Below are positions 21,501 to 33,500 of a stretch of 64,000 nt of DNA, piece by piece (within the stretch, counting starts at the first letter, position 1; each line of letters starts with the position of its first letter). A model generated the notes under the pieces. The model saw nothing but the letters and a program-made list of their open reading frames with translations. It was not told the DNA's origin and did no database searches. The stretch lies in the NCBI GenBank assembly GCA_047967505.1, contig CM106538.1; one strand, 5' to 3'. A program made the translations under genes and the position numbers. Source of the stretch: Dipteris shenzhenensis (taxonomy: Eukaryota > Polypodiophyta > Polypodiopsida > Gleicheniales).

Positions 21501-24500
21501 CACCCTGCTGTGTAGTAGCTGCTGCCATTTGATGCACTGGATGCGTTTGGCCGTAGGTGCTTACTGGAGGAGCGATAAGTGCATGAACCCTGGCTGGGCC
21601 TCTCTACCAAATGCATCTCTCCGGAATGATGGCATGATAAAGGGCTGAGAAGAGGACTGACCTCTCTCCTACAAGTGTGGCTGGCCATATAAACCAAAAC
21701 CAGCTCCAAGCATACTCGCTGCTGCGGTGAAAGGACTGGATGCATACCATTGGGTCGACCCAAAAGAGATGGCTTAGCTTGCATGGATGCAGAAAACTGT
21801 GAGCCAAAAGATGGCCTGATATCTTGCAAGAAGGTGCTCTGCGGCATAGAAAATGCATCATCTAAGTCCAGATAATCCCCATGCTGGGGTACATGCAACG
21901 GTGTAGAAGACTGATGCTCATAGGCATGGCGGGCATCTGGCATAAAACCCCTGCGTGGAGCAGACAAAACTTTCTGACTGTCTGAGTGGTTCCCTGCTGG
22001 GGTGCGGGCTGCTTACCTTTGTCTTGCATGGCCTGGCCAATCTGCTGCTTGAGCTGCTGTCCCATTTGGGCAAGAGCCATATCCTGCATAGCCATGGCCG
22101 TGGTAAGTTGCTGGCTGGACTCTTGTCCCATCTGGCGGAAAGCACCCTGGAGCATAGAAGCAAAGGTGTCCAAAAACTGTCTGCGCTGCTTGCACTTCTC
22201 AAGATGCAGGAGAGAGAGGCTGAGTTGTAGGGATCTCTGTACCACCAGTGGATGCACCCATTATGGGAAGCAATTGCTCATGCTGAGCAGCCTCATCACT
22301 ATCATGCAATGTATCCCGACGGCACGCTTGAGTGGCATGGTGGCTGTTCGGAACTCTGATGTAATGAGCCTGATAGAGTGTGTAGAACCACAAAAAAAAG
22401 TTGATGGCGAAGCTTGGGAAGAAAATCAATGAAGAGGCTTTAAAATGGAGTCGAAATGGTTCCAAACTGGGCTGTGAAAGGCCCCAAAAAAGAGGCTGAA
22501 ATTTTGACTTTTTATCCTTTTTTTTTTGGAGGGTTCCTAAATCACCTAAGACACTTGGGACTCCTAGCCTAAAGACTGCTAAGACAGTTAGGAACACTAA
22601 GGACCCCTTAGTTAGCATAACTTAACCCCAATGAAGATTTAACTCAACCCTGGTTACCTTAACCACTAACCTAACCCTCTAACTAGACCCCAGTTACCTA
22701 ATCGACCCAACTAACTAAATGAAACTGGCCTCTAATAACTCAGAGGGCAGTGGAACTAAACATTTAATCACTTTAGCACTTATTTACAGCTCACAAAGCA
22801 TATATCACATCCATTAACCATTGCATGATCACCATTTGGCATTTACCCATTTGTTCACAAACAGAACCACTGAAAAAGGAATGGAGGCTAGAATGCCCCT
22901 GCTCAACAAACATAGAAAAGTGCACCCGATTGGCCTCAAACACCGTGGCGCCCCTTTCGGTATTTCTTTATATTTGATAGTGAAATGATTACAAGTTGCA
23001 TCTGGGAGACCTTCTTTGCACAATTGAGCACACAGCCCCAATTCACTGAGCCTTCGCAAGGCTTTCAAGCATAGAACACCATCACATAAGTGCACTTAAC
23101 CCATAGGCTCAATCCAAAGGCATTCTCTTTTCCGAGTGCAATTCCATTGGTTGTCCAGATGCAATCACACTGCACCCCAGCTGCACTCTCTTTGAGTGGT
23201 TTCTAGATGGCATTCACAAAGCTTTTCAAAGCTCCAAAATAAAATCAGCAAAGTACCCAACCAAAGAATGACTCATGTAGCACTGCTTGGGCACCCGTGA
23301 ACCAAGAAAGAGGCGGCACACGAGGCCAACCAATAGCTTATGGCAAAAAGAAATTGCAGCAGCAAAATCACAACTCACCAAGCCCTGAAAACTCGAACCA
23401 AGTGCTCAATTGCCAAGAGGACATAGTAGCCAATGCCCAATTGCATTCTCAGCCAAAGAGGAGTGCAACGGCATGAAGAAAGAGCATTTGCAAGAGCCGA
23501 CCAGCAAGAATTCCACTGAAAAATGCGAAAAGAAGCACTTCTGTCGCGAAGAAGTGGGAGTTCTTGGGCTCAAAAGAAGCGTGCTTCAGAGAGGAATGCA
23601 TTGAGAAGGTTTTTGAGAAGTTTCATCACCGGAAAGTCCTCCAAAACTGAGAAAAACTAGTCAACCAGCGTGTGGGACCACTCGAAATTAAATAGAAAGC
23701 TGTAGCTTTGCAAGAGGAGAGGCCCAGGAGGCTGTAGAAGCAAAAAAGCCACTTTTGCAAATTTGACCAGCAAAAGAAGTGCTCAGCTCTGCCTGTTCTA
23801 ACAAACGCACGGAGGGAAAAGCATATCACTGCGAAGGGGAGGCAGATGGGATGCCATCGGGCCAAACGGGAGTCGAGGAATCCAAACGGGTGAGGAAAAA
23901 CGGAATTTGTTGAAGGAGGCTGAAAAACCAGTCCAAAATCTCAACAAAGGGAGAAGATGAGAGAGAAAATGACACATGTGAAGTTTAGAAGGTCCAGGAA
24001 TGGCAAAGGAGTATGTAGAAGGCACTAGAGCCACCTGAACTTTAGGGGGGCCATTGAAGGTACATGGCCCTCTAGGGGGCCTGTTAAAAATGCCACATCA
24101 TCATTTTCCAACAACCACTCTTTTAATTCCTTGGAATGCCTTTGGGCCTAGGGATTAATTATGCTTATGTGCTAGGTATCATGCCGCGTTTAATTACACA
24201 TTATGAAGCCAACGCTTGGAATTTTAAAACTAAAGTTGTCACGGTCTTGTAGTACATTAAAGTACTTAGAATTTCATGTCCCCGTGACACACCCCTCTCT
24301 TGAAACAGCAAACCACAGTTTGTTGCCCCAAAACACAGGAGCGAGCATGAAATATAGAATGAAAGAGTATACAAGAAAGCCGCAGCTATAGTATACAGAG
24401 ACAGTGAAAATATGGCTAGGAGAGGCATGCATCCATCCATATACATTGCTCAAAATCTATGTGATTCTCGGCGATCAATAGTCAAGATGCATCAATATCA

Positions 24501-27500
24501 TGAAGTCTCATAGCAGAAATATTGTCAGCTCAGTATCTCGGATGAAACATATAGTGTCATCAAGCGACCTCATGAAATCACGTGAGCCCGTCTGTACTGA
24601 GGGAGTGGAGGTGCTACGTCCCTCTCGAATACCAGGTAATGCTTCAGACGCTTGCTCTGCTGAACTACCTGTAGGAGCCTGGACCACAGTCAGCTCTAAT
24701 TAGAAAGCATCAAGGTAAAGCTGTAATATCCCAGGTGAATCTGCCAGTTCACCTTCCTCCATCCATTTCGCATCAAGTGATGGGTAATTTTGAAAATTTA
24801 CCAAGGAGCGACGAATAACTTTACCCTTGAGCTTTCTATCTCTGTGTGCCAGAATTTGCTCTGGGACTAAAAGTTCATCTTGTTCTTTCACTTCAGGCTG
24901 TACCTCATCAGGTAAATCCTCGGGAACATCTCCATAATATTACTTCAACAAGCTCACATGAAAGGCATTATGTATCTTCCAATGCGGAGGCAACTTCAGC
25001 CTGTAAGCTACCTCGTTTATCTCTTCAGAAACCTTAAAAGGACCATAGTAACGCATGTTCAGCTTTGTGTACAACCTTTCCTTGTCTTTCTTATTTTTCA
25101 GCCTTGCCTTCTGAAAATGCAGCAAAACCCAATCACCTTCTTTGAATACCAATTCCTTGTGGTGCTTATCTGCTGCTCTTTTCTGCTTGTCTTGACTTCT
25201 TTGCAAGGCATATTTGATCTTCTTGTAAGCCTCTTCAAGGCTGTCCACAAAACGATCAGCTTCGAAGATTTTCTCTTTTGTATGCAAAATGGGAGGTATC
25301 TTCCTGGCACCTTCCACTATTTCAAAAGGTGCTTTACCTATGGATGTGTGCACCGTATTATCGTAAGCATATTCCAGCAAAGGAAAATAAGGCTCCCATT
25401 TGCTTTTTTGGTATGAGACATAGCATTTAAACATATCCAAGATGGTAGAGTTTTCCTGCTCCGATTGTCCATCAGATTGAGGGTGAAAAGATGACGAAAA
25501 ATTCAGCGTAGTGCCCATATTTTCAAACAGCCCTCTCCAAAAGAGGCTGGTCATCCTCGGATCTCTATCACTGATTATGGATTCAGGCATCCCATGATAC
25601 TTGAAGACATGCTGCAGAAACAATTTGGCCATTTGATCTAGTGTAATTTTCTTTCTTATTGGCACAAAGTGGGCTTGTTTGCTAAACCTGCAAATTATTG
25701 TCCACAATCCATCATGTCCAGTAGGAGTACGTGGAAGATCAAACACAAAATCCATACCTATGCTTTGCCATGGTCTATCCGGAATTGGCAAAGGGTGTAA
25801 CAACCTAGGTGCCTTCTACCTGTCAAACTTTACTTTTTGACAAACCATGCATGTTCTCACATATTCTTCCACATCTTTCCTCAAAGATGCTCAAAGATGG
25901 CCAATAAAAGTATTGCTCCACTGCTGTAATTGTTGCTGTAATTCCCCTATGTCCTGCATATGGAGGAGCATGACTTTCCATTATGACTTTCTGTCACATT
26001 TGATTAGTGACACAGAGTCGTCCATGCATCAAAATGAAACCCTCTTTCAACATATAGTGTTCATGCCTTTGACCATCAGAAAGCTGATCATAAATAGTTG
26101 AAAAATCAGCATCATTAACATACTGATCTTTCATCACATCTAACACATTGTTGTAAGCAATGCTCACTGCTGAAACACTGGGTTTCTTAGAGATTGCTTT
26201 AGGTTGTGGTTTCCTAGAAAGTGCATCAGCCACGACATTTTTATTACCCGGCACATGTACAATTTGAAAATGAAACATTGAGAGGAAGTTAGCCCATCTC
26301 ATGTGCTTTTCAGATAATTTTCTCTGCATGAGAAAATATCTAAGTGACTGATGATTTGTCTGCACATAGAAATCAGCTCCAAGAAGGTAATGTTTCCATG
26401 TGGTCAAAGCATGTACCACTGCTAACATTTCCTTCTCGTATGTCTGCAAGTATAATTCAGCATCTTTGAGAACTCTACTCTCATATGCAACCACTCTACC
26501 ATCCTGCATCAAAGTGCCTCCTATGCCGTTCCCACATGCATCACAAGTTACAGCAAAGGGTTTTGCAAGATCTGGGAAGATAATAATAGGTTCAGAACAC
26601 AACTTTTGCTTCAGCTCTTCAAAAGTTGCATTTTCCTTTGGTCCCCGCCAAAACAGTACAGATTTCTTTTGTAAAGCATGCAAGGGAGAAGCAATTTCTG
26701 CAAAGTACTTTATAAACCTCCGATAGTATGAACACAATCCAAGGAAGCTTTTGACTTCATGCAGATTTTTTAGAATTGGCCAATTCCTTATGGCCTCAAC
26801 TTTTGCAGGATCCATCTTGACTCCATCCTTTGACACTATATGACGGAGAAAATGAATCTCATGCATAAAGAACTCACTTTTCTTTGTGTTTATCAACAGC
26901 TTGTGTCTTTTCAACTCTTGAAACACAATAGTGAGGTATTTCCTGTGCTCCCTCTCATTTTTAGAGAACACAATGATGTCATCGAAGAAAGTGCCCACAA
27001 ACTTTCTGTGTGCTGTAAAAATTCTATCCATCATTCTATTGAAAGTGGCAGGTGCATTAGTCAAACCAAAAGGCATCACAAGGAACTCATATAAGCCAAA
27101 TGAAGTGCGGAAGGCAGTCTTGTAGACATCTTCAGGCCGTAATGGTATCCACTTTTAAGGTCAATACGATTGAACATCGAGGAACCTTCCAACCGATCCA
27201 ATACATCATCAATGCGTGGAATTGGAAAATGGTTCTTAATTGTGACTTTATTCAAAGCCCTATAATCAATACACATTCTCCAATTGCCATCCTTCTTTTG
27301 CACAAGCAACACAAGGGAACAGTAAGGAGAATTACTTGGCTGTATTAATTCCTTTTCCAAGAGTTCCTTCACTTGTGACATTATCTCTTCCTGTTGTGCC
27401 TTATTGACACGATAGGGAGGTATATTAGGCGGTGAGCTTCCTGGAATTATATCAATTCGATGATCCTCGGGCCTCTTGGGAGGTAATTCTTGAGGAAGTG

Positions 27501-30500
27501 CATCTGAGAAACAATCCTGAAAATCTGAAATAAAAGCAGCTCTTTCTCTATCTAAAGCAGAAAGAGTAGAGCCTTCTTGAACTGGTTGGCTGTCCTCTTT
27601 GATAAAAATCAAGTACGCTGAAATATGATGCTTTATTACATTGGAAATACAAGAAGCTGAAACTACGGGGGGGCAGGAACCGTGGAAGGACTTTCTTATC
27701 AGCAGCATACAGAGGTGCACACCTTCTTCAGGAGGAGACTGGATGAGCAGTGTTAGGTGGATCTTCACCACAGCACACCTCAGATCACCTTCATCCCCTC
27801 TCATGGTTGCCATTCTGAAACCTTGGGCCAGTTTCAGAAGCACTCTTCGGAGGATTCCTCCTTCCTCTCGGGAAGAGATTGATAGGCAACCCATCATGTG
27901 GAATGACAGTATTTTAGATGATCATGGCAGACCACTGGGTGCTTCACTCTACATGCAGTGGTCCAGGTGGGAGAGGGGACCTGCATCATCTATGGGGTCT
28001 TGGAAAGCTTTCCGCAGGCTTCAGAGGAGACCAAATCAAGGTTGACAGGACATCTCAGAGGGAGTGCAGGGAGGATCTTGCAGATTGAGGCAGCCCTTCC
28101 AGAGGTTTGGGTAGACACAGATGATATGCCACTCACTTCCGCCACTTGGGCAGGTACTTTTACGAGAGGCGATGTTCCGTTTCAAGTTTTGGTCTTTCGA
28201 GATGCACAGGAGGATGCTTTGGTTTTTAGTGTCCAGGACGGTGGTAGATTGCTCAGGTCCACAGAGGACATCTTGCTTGAGTCTGCTTTTCAGCCTATTA
28301 GGGTTGCAGGTCTTTTGGTGCAGGGATCAGATTCAGAGTGGAGACCCCCGGCTACTCTCCACCGGGTCTTGGAGGCTCTGGCTCTATGGGGGAGCTTCCA
28401 TCAGGTGTTTGCAGTGGGACCTTGGAGAGTGGGAGTGGATTGATGCAGGGCATCGAGAGAAGAGCATCCCCTTCTTTCGTTACACGATCAGTAATGCCAG
28501 GAGATATCAGCTCAGTAGCAGAGGCTGGAGACCTTCCAGAGTTCCTCATTGGGAGACATTTGATATCACTGCGGATCTGCAGAGGTGCTTCTGGAGGAGA
28601 CTCTGTAAATCCCACAAGAATAGAAAGATCACTATCTTCTTTTGGCTTTCTATCCATGGTGGGATTGCAGTGAACCTTTGGAGGTCGAGGTTCGGAGCCA
28701 ACCCTACTTGCCCTCGATGCCTCTCTGCTTCGGAGACTATTTGGCATTGCTTATGGGATTGCAGACAGGCGAGGATGATTTGGATGGGGGTAGCCAGGAT
28801 TTTCAGTCACTTTGCCCACTCCCCATTTTTTATGACATGGGGATGCTTCTGCTTAGAGAGGGTCCTACGGGCCATTGAGAGAGTATCTTAGCTCGTGCAT
28901 GTTACACCTATCCTGAGTTAATAAATTGTGCAGTATGATGATACACCGATATATATCTCCCAATCATACATTTGTTTATTGCTTTGGGAGCCATCGTCCT
29001 TGTGACAGCTAGGTCTACAGTTTGATGTGTCATTTGCATCTGGCTTGAGCTTCCCCTTGCTGTGTTTGCAACACTTTACAAAAATGGTGATCATTTACAG
29101 TCCTAGGGTGATCCTTGTCTTTTTCATCCCTGGCATTCTGAATCCTGATGTTTGCATGAGACAGGGATTGTTTGCATTGGCGTGGCATTGCTTACTAAGT
29201 TATTTTTACTTTTCTCATTTACTCAGAATTTTGTTTAAAGCCCTCAAAACTCTCTTCTTTCCTTTGTTTGTTTTATAGAAAATTTAATTGTTAGATTGCA
29301 TGTATTCTAGTCTCATGGAGGTATATATTGTTTACATCAACTCTCTCTCTCTCTCTCTAATCCTATCTAGTCTCCCTCCTCCTTCCTGCTTCCTGCTGCC
29401 TACACTCTGCCCCTCCATTGGCGCTGCTCCTCCCGCTCCAGCTCCTCCCTGGGCGCTGCTGCAGCTACCCGCACCCCCCTTCTCGCTCCTCGCTCCCGCT
29501 CCCGCTCAGCCCGCTCAGCCCCCCGCTCCCCTCAGCCCGCTCAGCCCCCCGCCCCTTGCTCCCGCTCAGCCTCCCTTCTCGCTACCCGCACCCCCTCTTC
29601 TCGCTCTTCGCTCCCGCTCAGCCCCTTGCTCCTCGCTCCCGCTCAGCCCCTCTTCTCGCTACCCGCACCCCCCCTTCTCGCTCCTCGCTCCCGCTCAGCC
29701 CCTCGCTCCTTGCTCCCCTCAACCACCGCTCCTCGCTCCCCTCAACCACCCCTCACTCCCCTCAACCACCCCTCGCTCCCCGCTACCCCCCGCTCAGCCG
29801 CTTGCTCCCCTCAGCCACCCCTCGCTCCCCGCTACCCCCTCACTCAGCCACCTCCCTCCCTCCTTTTCTGCTCATCCACCGCACACCCCCCCCCCCTCTT
29901 CTTTGCTCCCCTCGCCACTTTTTTTTTTTTTTTTTTTTGGGAAAAAAAAAAGGAAACCACAACCACCTTTAAAAAAAAATAATAATAAAAAATCTCGCCA
30001 TCTTAGCCTCTCCTCCTCCACCTCTTGGCTGCCTCTCCACTTCAGGCTTCCGCACTACCTCTCCACCACCTCACACATACGTGCCTCCCATTATGGGGGG
30101 TACCGGTGCTCCCGCTCCCGGCTGAACATTAACACTAAGATTTGCACCCGCATCCCAAGAGAATGGGGGACAAAGCCAAGAAAGACGAAAATAACAACAA
30201 CAAAAAAAAAAGCAAACGACACAACTGAATTTGGAGGATGTGAACACACGTTATAACCGAAGTAAACAACAAGGCAAAGGTAGGACCCGCCTCAGCTTCT
30301 TCAGCCTCTATCTCTACCTCAACCTCAACCTCAACCTCAACCTCAACTCCCGCTATAGTGTCAGTTTCGTTTTCAGCTCCAACCTCAGCTCCCTCTATCT
30401 CTATCTCTATCTCTACTTTGACTTCAGTCCTTGCTTCAGGCCCAGCTCTAGTTCCAGTCTCAACTCCATCTACATCTATGATCAGTGACATACTCATGCC

Positions 30501-33500
30501 CATGGCACCGGTTGTTGTTCCCTTTCCCTCTTCTCCTGTTACAGCCCTCGCACAGCTTATGACCCCTACTTTGGAGGAGTCATACACTGTGCCGCATTAC
30601 GCTTCACTCTCCCCTCTCCCTCTCTAGTGAGCCCACCCTCCCACATCCCGTTGGGACTGCCTCATCCATTCCACTGTCATCTTCGTTCCTCACTCCGCTT
30701 TCATGCCACAGTCACCACAGTTTCAGCATGGACATGGGTGGACTGACACACCGGAGGCCCGTGAGACCCTACTCACGGAGATACATAGTTTTCGTGAGTG
30801 AGAGATGGAGCTGGCTCGCTTCGCACGGGAGCAGGTCCGCTTCAACCAGGAGTAGAGCCGCATCATACAGGAGCAGGCTAGGGCCATTCTGGAGTAGGCA
30901 GGTCTTATTCAGGGACTCAGACAGGATATCATGCAGCTCCGACAGGAGGTCACAACCATACACACTGCCCCAGGGAGTACCCCGGTGGTCGAGGCACAGA
31001 TTGCGAGCATGCAATCTGCTATTAAGGAGACTTCCAGATGGGTTGACGTGGCCAAACGAGAACCTGCAAGGGTCACCGTTTCGGCTACCCTCATGGAGCA
31101 GCATCAGAGAGCTAGTAAGGCTCTCAACATCAGAGTACGCGGGATCCCACGCACTGAGGCTACACCGATGGTAGATGCGATTGCATTCGTGACTACTACC
31201 CTGGGTGTGGCTGAGCACATGATAGAGAAGGTATGGCGGGTGGGGAGAGATCCCAACCGAGAGCAATCCCTGATCATACGATTTCATGACACTCAGGCAT
31301 GACTTTGAGCCCTACGACGCAGGTCAGCCCTTCGAGATCAGCCAGTGATCTCTATGGATGAGGACCTCACACCTCTACAGGTTGAGGAGAGGCGCTCTTT
31401 GCTGCAGCAGCGGGATCAGGCCCGAAAGGAGGGAAAGTGGGCAGTGGTACGAGAGGGACGACTTCTTAAAGGTCTCATAGGACACCCGTCCCCTCCCCTA
31501 CATAGGGAAGCGGGACCTATGAGACTGAGATATCTGAGACCCTGTCTTGCACCATTTGGAACTGTAATGGTACCTTATGGTCAGAACCATGGAACTTCTC
31601 GGAATCCTATATAGGCCACGACATAGTCTTCTATACAGAGACACATCAGAGTCCAGAGTGCCCTCTCCCAATAGTTAGCGGATATACATGGGAGTCTGCC
31701 TATAGAGATGAGACGAGGGGTATAGGAGGAGTTCGAGGTTCAGGTGGAGTTGCAGTCCTTTTCAGATCCACACTTCGGGGAATCATTTCAGTAAAGCAGA
31801 GAGATACATATTCCAGATTTCTTTGGATACGGATACGACACATGGACAGCCAGGATCTGTTTGTCGCAGTTTGCTACTTCCCCCCGGAGACCTCCCACTT
31901 TGCTAGAGATATTCGAGGTGATGATGAGACATCTCCATTTGCTGTCCTTTATCAGTCCATCGTTGACTTTTCTAGCCGTGGAGAAGTCCCTCTAGTAGGG
32001 GACTTCAACGCGAGGACAAGGGCCCGTCAGGTACCACTTCTTGATTTCAGAGATGATTCCACTCTACTGGCAGATGTTGATCTTGAGGAGGCAGATATGC
32101 TACGGGTTTCAGCTGACAGGCGAGGTCCACTCTCATTCTATGGGCAGGCCCTATTAGACCTAGGCAGAATACATGATCTCATTATCTATAATGGTCTTGA
32201 TAGATGGCCCGCTTCAGGTGGTTTCACATGCTTTCCACATGGGGGGGGGGCTCCAGTGTTGTTGATTACATCATGGGATCCCCTGTCTTCACATCTCGCA
32301 TTACTGACTTCACTGTAGCACCTCTCCCCCCAGGGGCTGATCATACATACCTTTTCTTTCGCATCTCCACCTCCCTTGGCACAGCACCTTCCACCCCACT
32401 CAGTGCTTACTCCACCTACCACGATATCCGCTTTGATCGGGATCACTCACCTTCTTACTCTGGCCGTCTGTACATACTTCTCGCTTATACTGACTTCATA
32501 CCCCTTTTAGAGGATCGTGCTGCCCTTGTCACCCGCTCACTACACGAGGCTGCCATTCACGCTTTTTCCCACACCACCCGCTCCACCAGCCCACCATCCC
32601 CTGGAACTGTACCCTGTAATAGTTGGTACGATGATGAGTGTAAGGCCTTACGCCGTCAACTCAGATTCAAAACAAAAAACAGTCTTCTGAGCGCACCAGA
32701 TATGCTACGTGAATACCGTAGACTGGTACGGAGGAAGAAACTAGACTTCGTTCGTCGAAACGAGGAGCTACTGAACATTTTGTTTAGTAACAACTCTTAG
32801 GACTTTTGGCGGAGATTTCTAGAAGAACGGTTCTCTCCGCCACTCACTGACACCTTGATCTGGTTTGATTATGCACGCACACTTTATGACATCCCATATC
32901 AGCCATCCCTAGTCTCTCACACATGCCTCGTCCCACATCGTGCACCCTCTTCACTAGAGGAGGGGTAAAGGATGCTGTAATGTGTTGGGGTAAAGGCACA
33001 TTGCCACCCTTTTATTAAAGATATGACACCTATGACTGTCTTAAGACAGTCATAGGGTGAAAAACCTAATCCTAATAAAACCTATGAGTTTGTGGTGTGG
33101 CTCAACACTTCACACCCACATCTTTTGTGTCTCCCCTCTCTCTCTCTCTCTCTCCCCATTGTTCCACTCCCTCACTCTTTCCCTCTCAACTGGTATCAGA
33201 GCCTTCACCTCTCCCTCTCCCTCTACCCCTCCCTCTACCCCTCCCTTTCCCCTCGAGCCTCGTGCCCTCAGCAGCCTCAGCAGCGAGCTCGGCATTGAGC
33301 AGGGCAGCGCGCAGGCAGCGTGCGGGCAGCAGCAGGGAAATGTGCAGGCAGCACGCGCGGGCAGCAGCAGGGCATCGCGCAGGCGACGCGCGCAGGTCAG
33401 CGCGCAGGCAACACGGGGCGCTCGCATACGCAGCAGCAGCTAGCTGCTGCTAGCTGCGCACCGCACGATCTGTACGGTCACGTACGGCCGTTCGTACCGT

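Larger units (their letters stand above)
16968..22261 (-). mobile_element. Gypsy-A: Ty3/Gypsy chromovirus-type element, degraded
   Basis: In minus-strand order: gag (22261-20540), aspartic protease (about 20110-19560), RT (19489-about 18850), RNase H (about 18740-18430), integrase (about 18300-17400) and a chromodomain (about 17080-16990). PR-RT-RH-IN-chromodomain is the Ty3/Gypsy chromovirus order. Stops and frameshifts break the polyprotein into many frames. LTRs were not securely found. On the 5' side the sequence to about 24.1 kb may include the LTR; on the 3' side, purine tracts at about 16880-16910 are PPT candidates. Confidence 0.85.
24293..27655 (-). mobile_element. Gypsy-B: Ty3/Gypsy element, 5'-truncated
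   Basis: Minus-strand order: RT (27570-26850), RNase H (about 26630-26270), integrase (about 25990-24940), then a C-terminal chromodomain-like tail (24930-24700). Gag and protease are missing because the element stops at about 27655, where a + strand LINE fragment begins. Only a few stops break the frame (near 27150, 25985, 24940). It is a different lineage from Gypsy-A, with FFDDII rather than FIDDIL at the RT active site. Confidence 0.85.
30241..32967 (+). mobile_element. LINE-B: 5' half of an L1-type LINE (ORF1 and endonuclease)
   Basis: ORF1 (about 30300-31520) is followed by ORF2 with an apurinic-type endonuclease (about 31527-32400) and the start of the region before RT (to about 32967). 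The RT is absent: at about 32970 the Copia-B LTR begins. A LINE 3' tail in the same orientation appears on the other side of Copia-B at 38166-38302, so these may be two ends of one LINE. Decay is shown by stops in ORF1 and a shift in a G run in ORF2. Confidence 0.8.

Noticed and set aside
22340-22352. Possible PBS for Gypsy-A (ACTCTGATGTAA)
   Set aside because: Only a partial match to the initiator-Met PBS and no LTR end could be aligned beside it.
27656-27897. N-terminal extension of the Gypsy-B RT frame
   Set aside because: It is antisense to LINE-A ORF2 coding sequence; homology to Gypsy starts only below 27656.
29288-30256. 322-codon Pro/Leu/Ala-rich plus-strand open frame
   Set aside because: It is produced by pyrimidine-rich repeats; all three plus frames stay open across the same tract, and there is no domain.
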